Shown one piece after another: positions 6,601 to 7,998 of a stretch of 7,998 nucleotides of DNA. The translations under genes and the position numbers were made by a program. Positions within the stretch are counted from its first letter, which is position 1. Each line of letters begins with the position of its first letter. The notes under the pieces were generated by a model. That model did no database searches and was not told the origin of the DNA. It saw only the letters and a list, made by a program, of their open reading frames with translations. Origin of the DNA: Pseudomonadota bacterium (GTDB lineage Bacteria; Pseudomonadota; Gammaproteobacteria; Acidiferrobacterales; Acidiferrobacteraceae); the NCBI GenBank assembly GCA_021797365.1, contig JAJZZU010000099.1:1-7998 (forward strand), written 5' to 3'.

Positions 6601-6763
6601 TTGCGCCGGGGTAGATGGTGCGGATGACCACGGTAGTGTTGGTCATCTTCGGATACTCACGGACCGTCATCCCCACATAGGCACGCACGCCGAGCAGGAA
6701 GATGACGAGGCTCAAGGCCGTGGCCAGGACCGGCCGCCGGATAAAGAAATCGGTAAAGGTCAT
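3650..6763 (-). CDS. RND (HAE1-type) efflux pump inner-membrane transporter
   Basis: The protein has 1037 residues, the usual size for AcrB-like transporters. It starts MTFTDFFIRRPVLATALSLVI, the standard RND N-terminus with TM1. The first periplasmic porter loop follows (YPGASPQTVQ at 51-60; TTPLERVI). TM2-6 cover about 335-490, with the proton-relay pair Asp405-Asp406 in AIGLVVDDAIVVVENI. The second porter loop runs from about 555 to 850. TM8-12 cover about 853-1010, with the relay Lys922 in LITKQGILIVQFANE and RLRPILMTTAAMAVGVIPLL at 953-972. In the family this trimer exchanges protons for drugs, solvents or other hydrophobic compounds drawn from the periplasm or membrane. Another ATG in frame lies at 6802, but the one at 6763 is preceded by AAGGG at seven bases and begins the conserved N-terminus. 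The gap to the fusion-protein stop is ten bases. The substrate is unknown. Confidence 0.95.
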   Translation of the reverse strand: MTFTDFFIRRPVLATALSLVIFLLGVRAYVGMTVREYPKMTNTTVVIRTIYPGASPQTVQGFLTTPLERVIATAPGIDYMTSVSAEGASTITAYMKLNYSPNAAVANIQSKIQQVVNKLPTGSQLPVINVTVGDTTDLMYIAFYSPHMTQQQITDYLLRVVQPSLVSVPGVSEAQIVPAGTGSGNTFAMRVWLNPVKMAALHVQPAQVAAALAANDYISAVGRTRSATIGEVITATTNLSTVRGFKNLVVAHNGPTLVRLKDVARVMLGAETYTSQAFFNGTTAAYIGIQPTPSANSLTVAHGVRRELARLKAQFPPTLRANIPYDASTYITASLHEILTTIGITLVVVIFVILLFLGSLRAALIPAIAIPLSIIGGGLLMWMMHFTINLLTLLAIVLAIGLVVDDAIVVVENIHRHIEEGKSPIDAALLSGRELLAPILVMSTTLVAVFAPIGFMGGLTGSLFSEFAFTLVAAVLVSMLVALTLSPMLSARVLKQNPSHGWARLVDERFEALRARYIRLLHASLDYLPAIYLFAAVMLASVYFLFTSTKQELAPQEDQGVLFVAGIAPPTATTRYLRTYGLQIIHDFEQFKVYDKSFMITGFSPTGAGSNQMMAGMHLVPWSKRSITTMQLQPIIQKKVSHIAGLQLAVFQRPSLPGSAGGPPVQFVIQGNAGYRKIDAVADRLVGIAQRSGLFAYVAKDLRYDDPQIVIHIRRSMAAALGLNMQTIAANLQPLLSGNYINRFDLKGRSYEVIPQVSDRFRANAGLLKSFYLQAGGHMIPLSTVVSLTTKVEPQYLPQFDQLNSATIQAVPMPGVTMGQALSYLRVQAHRIFPQGFTINYASESRQFMHTRNGLLFTFFLAILLIYLLLAAQFESFRDPLIVMVTVPMSISGALIFLSLGLGTINIYTEVGLITLIGLITKQGILIVQFANEAQRHEGLSKREAVEKASSIRLRPILMTTAAMAVGVIPLLLATGPGAAARFALGLVIFTGLSLGSLFSLFVVPAMYMLLGKDHRRDDADHGATGGDGQGALPRPE

Positions 6764-6770
6764 ACCACCG

Positions 6771-6776
6771 CCCTTA
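6771..6776 (-). promoter_or_regulatory. Merged stop codon and ribosome-binding site at the MFP-RND junction
   Basis: On the minus strand TAAGGG combines the TAA stop of the fusion-protein gene with the AAGGG ribosome-binding site for the RND ATG at 6763-6761, seven bases on. This supports 6763 as the RND start and suggests coupled translation. Confidence 0.65.
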
Positions 6777-7865
6777 AGGCTGCACCGTGTTGTTGATCGC
6801 AATCGGCATGCCGTTGCGAAGCTTGACCTGACCGGCCGTAACCACGACCTGCCCCACCTTGAGCCCGCTCTTTATGGCCACGAGCCCGTGACGTTCGCGG
6901 CCTACCGTCACGACCTGTTGGCGGGCGATGAGATGGGGGTGGCCCTTGATGGTCCCATGCCGCACCACATAGACCGTATCGCCGTAGGTGTTGTAGGTGA
7001 GCGCCCCGGCCGGGACAACCATGACCTTGCGGACATGCCGGCCCAAGAGACGCACGCGCCCGAACATGCCAGGGCGCAATACCGCCGCCGGGTTGGGCAC
7101 GATCGCCTGCACGAGGATGTTGCGCGTGGCGGGGTTCACGGTCGCATCGATGGCATGCACGTGCCCGACGAAGTGGCGATGCGGAAACGCGTCGACGCGC
7201 AACTGGATCGTCTGCCCGACATGCACCCTCGGGACCTCGACCTGCGGGAGCGTGAAGTTGGCATAGAGCGTGCGATAGGACTGGAGGTCGACGATCGGCG
7301 CGCCCGGCGCGAGATACTGGCCCAGATTCACCTGACGGACCCCGAGGACGCCGCTAAAGGGTGCGCGCAGGGCAAGTTCATGGATCGCCGCCAGATCGCC
7401 CGCAACATGGGCGGTGGCGCCATGGAAACTCGCAATCGCGCTATCGAGCTGCGCGCGGCTCGCCGCCTTCTCCTTATAAAGCGTGCGCGTGCGCCGCAGA
7501 TTGGCGGCCGCCAGGCGCGCCTGCGCCCGATCAAAGGCGAGTTGCGCCAGTTGTGGCTGATCGTTGACCTGCACGAGCAGTGCGCCGGCGCGTACCGGGG
7601 CCCCGGAATGGAAGTCGATCGCGGTCACGACCCCGGGCAGCTGGGCGGTCACGGTCACACCCTCGATAGCGGTGAGACTACCCACGCTGCGGATATGATC
7701 GCGCCACGCCGCGCGCGCCACGCGTGCCGTCGATACCGTCACCACCGGCATACCGCGCGAGGCCATAAACTCATGGATCTTGTAATTGACGAACGCCTTC
7801 CAGCCGAAGATTCCCGCAAATACCAATGCGAGGATGAGGGCGACCAGAACCACGCGTTTTTTCAT
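6774..7865 (-). CDS. RND efflux periplasmic adaptor (membrane fusion protein)
   Basis: The product is 363 residues. An N-terminal basic stretch and hydrophobic helix (MKKRVVLVALILALVFAGIF) act as an uncleaved anchor or signal. There is no lipobox cysteine. The order then follows the HlyD/AcrA adaptor family: a first lipoyl half (about 68-100, VTVTAQLPGVVTAIDFHSGAPVRAGALLVQV) and an alpha-hairpin (about 104-163, Ala/Gln/Leu-rich heptads). The second lipoyl half is LRAPFSGVLGVRQVNLGQYLAPGAPIVDL (166-194). A beta-barrel (about 197-272, including NPATRNILVQAIVPNPAAVLRPGMFGRV) and a membrane-proximal domain (281-360, VPAGALTY...GDTVYVV) complete it. The adaptor joins the inner-membrane transporter to the outer-membrane channel. 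AAAGGA lies seven bases before the ATG. That ATG overlaps the stop of the outer-membrane factor gene as ATGA. The rather short hairpin fits adaptors of the MexH/OqxA-like size class; this subclass is an inference. Confidence 0.93.
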   Translation of the reverse strand: MKKRVVLVALILALVFAGIFGWKAFVNYKIHEFMASRGMPVVTVSTARVARAAWRDHIRSVGSLTAIEGVTVTAQLPGVVTAIDFHSGAPVRAGALLVQVNDQPQLAQLAFDRAQARLAAANLRRTRTLYKEKAASRAQLDSAIASFHGATAHVAGDLAAIHELALRAPFSGVLGVRQVNLGQYLAPGAPIVDLQSYRTLYANFTLPQVEVPRVHVGQTIQLRVDAFPHRHFVGHVHAIDATVNPATRNILVQAIVPNPAAVLRPGMFGRVRLLGRHVRKVMVVPAGALTYNTYGDTVYVVRHGTIKGHPHLIARQQVVTVGRERHGLVAIKSGLKVGQVVVTAGQVKLRNGMPIAINNTVQP

Positions 7866-7998
7866 GGAGCGTTCCTTTGGGGTGTAGCCGTCGTGACAGA
7901 TGTAGCGGGGTGCCCGGGCGTGGCTTTGTTCGGCCGCGGCGCCAACGGGCTGCCGCCGAGCGCGGTATACAAAGCCACGGTGTCGAGATAGCGTTGGG
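7862..7998 (-). CDS. Outer-membrane efflux factor, C-terminal fragment
   Basis: Reading from the right edge, 44 codons end at TGA (7864-7862). The visible protein begins QRYLDTVALYTALGGSPLAP. YLDTVALYxALGGG is the standard ending of NodT/OprM-type outer-membrane factors of tripartite pumps. A further Pro/Thr/Ala-rich tail of about 28 residues follows, longer than many relatives. In the family this protein is a trimeric beta-barrel and alpha-helical tunnel through which the adaptor and RND pump expel substrate. Most of the gene lies beyond the window. Its stop overlaps the adaptor start as ATGA, so the two are translationally coupled. The gene order is outer-membrane factor, adaptor, transporter, so the operon promoter must be further to the right. 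Confidence 0.85.
   Translation of the reverse strand, partial: QRYLDTVALYTALGGSPLAPRPNKATPGHPATSVTTATPQRNAP

Noticed and set aside
6702..7991. Plus-strand open frame of 429 codons
   Set aside because: It lies antisense to the adaptor gene, whose domains, start and ribosome-binding site are convincing. The plus-strand product has biased Arg/His composition typical of a GC-rich shadow frame and no recognisable domain.

Overview
The window is GC-rich throughout, with strong Shine-Dalgarno sequences (AAGGAG-type), a class Ia-type ribonucleotide reductase tail and a complete OMF-MFP-RND efflux operon. This points to a Gram-negative proteobacterium, most likely gamma- or betaproteobacterial. The genus cannot be fixed from sequence alone. 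No RNA genes, insertion sequences, phage genes or CRISPR arrays were seen.

Layout: (1) Bases 2-124 (+) are the last 40 codons of nrdB, the ribonucleotide reductase small subunit. (2) Three minus-strand genes follow, read from high to low coordinates: a MarR-family regulator (2427-1933), a secreted YceI-family protein (1768-1124) and an unrecognised multi-pass membrane protein (1078-200). The 164-base gap between marR and yceI is locally AT-rich. It holds an 18-bp near-perfect palindrome, TAGTCTGTA/TACAAACTA, the best candidate for the MarR operator. (3) Divergent from marR on the plus strand are two tandem paralogues for small exported proteins. Each has a signal peptide, a Met/His/Gly-rich linker and one peptidoglycan-binding domain. 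The first (2669-3058) is intact. The second (3165-3541) is split by an apparent one-base loss between its signal peptide and the rest. A terminator-like hairpin follows it. (4) From the right edge leftwards on the minus strand is a tripartite efflux operon: the C-terminus of an outer-membrane factor (7998-7862), a membrane fusion protein (7865-6774) and an HAE1-type RND transporter (6763-3650). The junctions are tight: an ATGA overlap, then a TAA stop merged with the next gene's ribosome-binding site.

The efflux proteins should form one envelope-spanning, proton-driven pump; its substrate cannot be read from the sequence. The marR-yceI-membrane protein group looks like a small repressor-controlled envelope unit. 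The paralogue pair are probably periplasmic or wall-associated accessory proteins. I see no clearly new multi-gene system. The points most worth checking are the MarR palindrome, the broken paralogue and the unidentified membrane protein.
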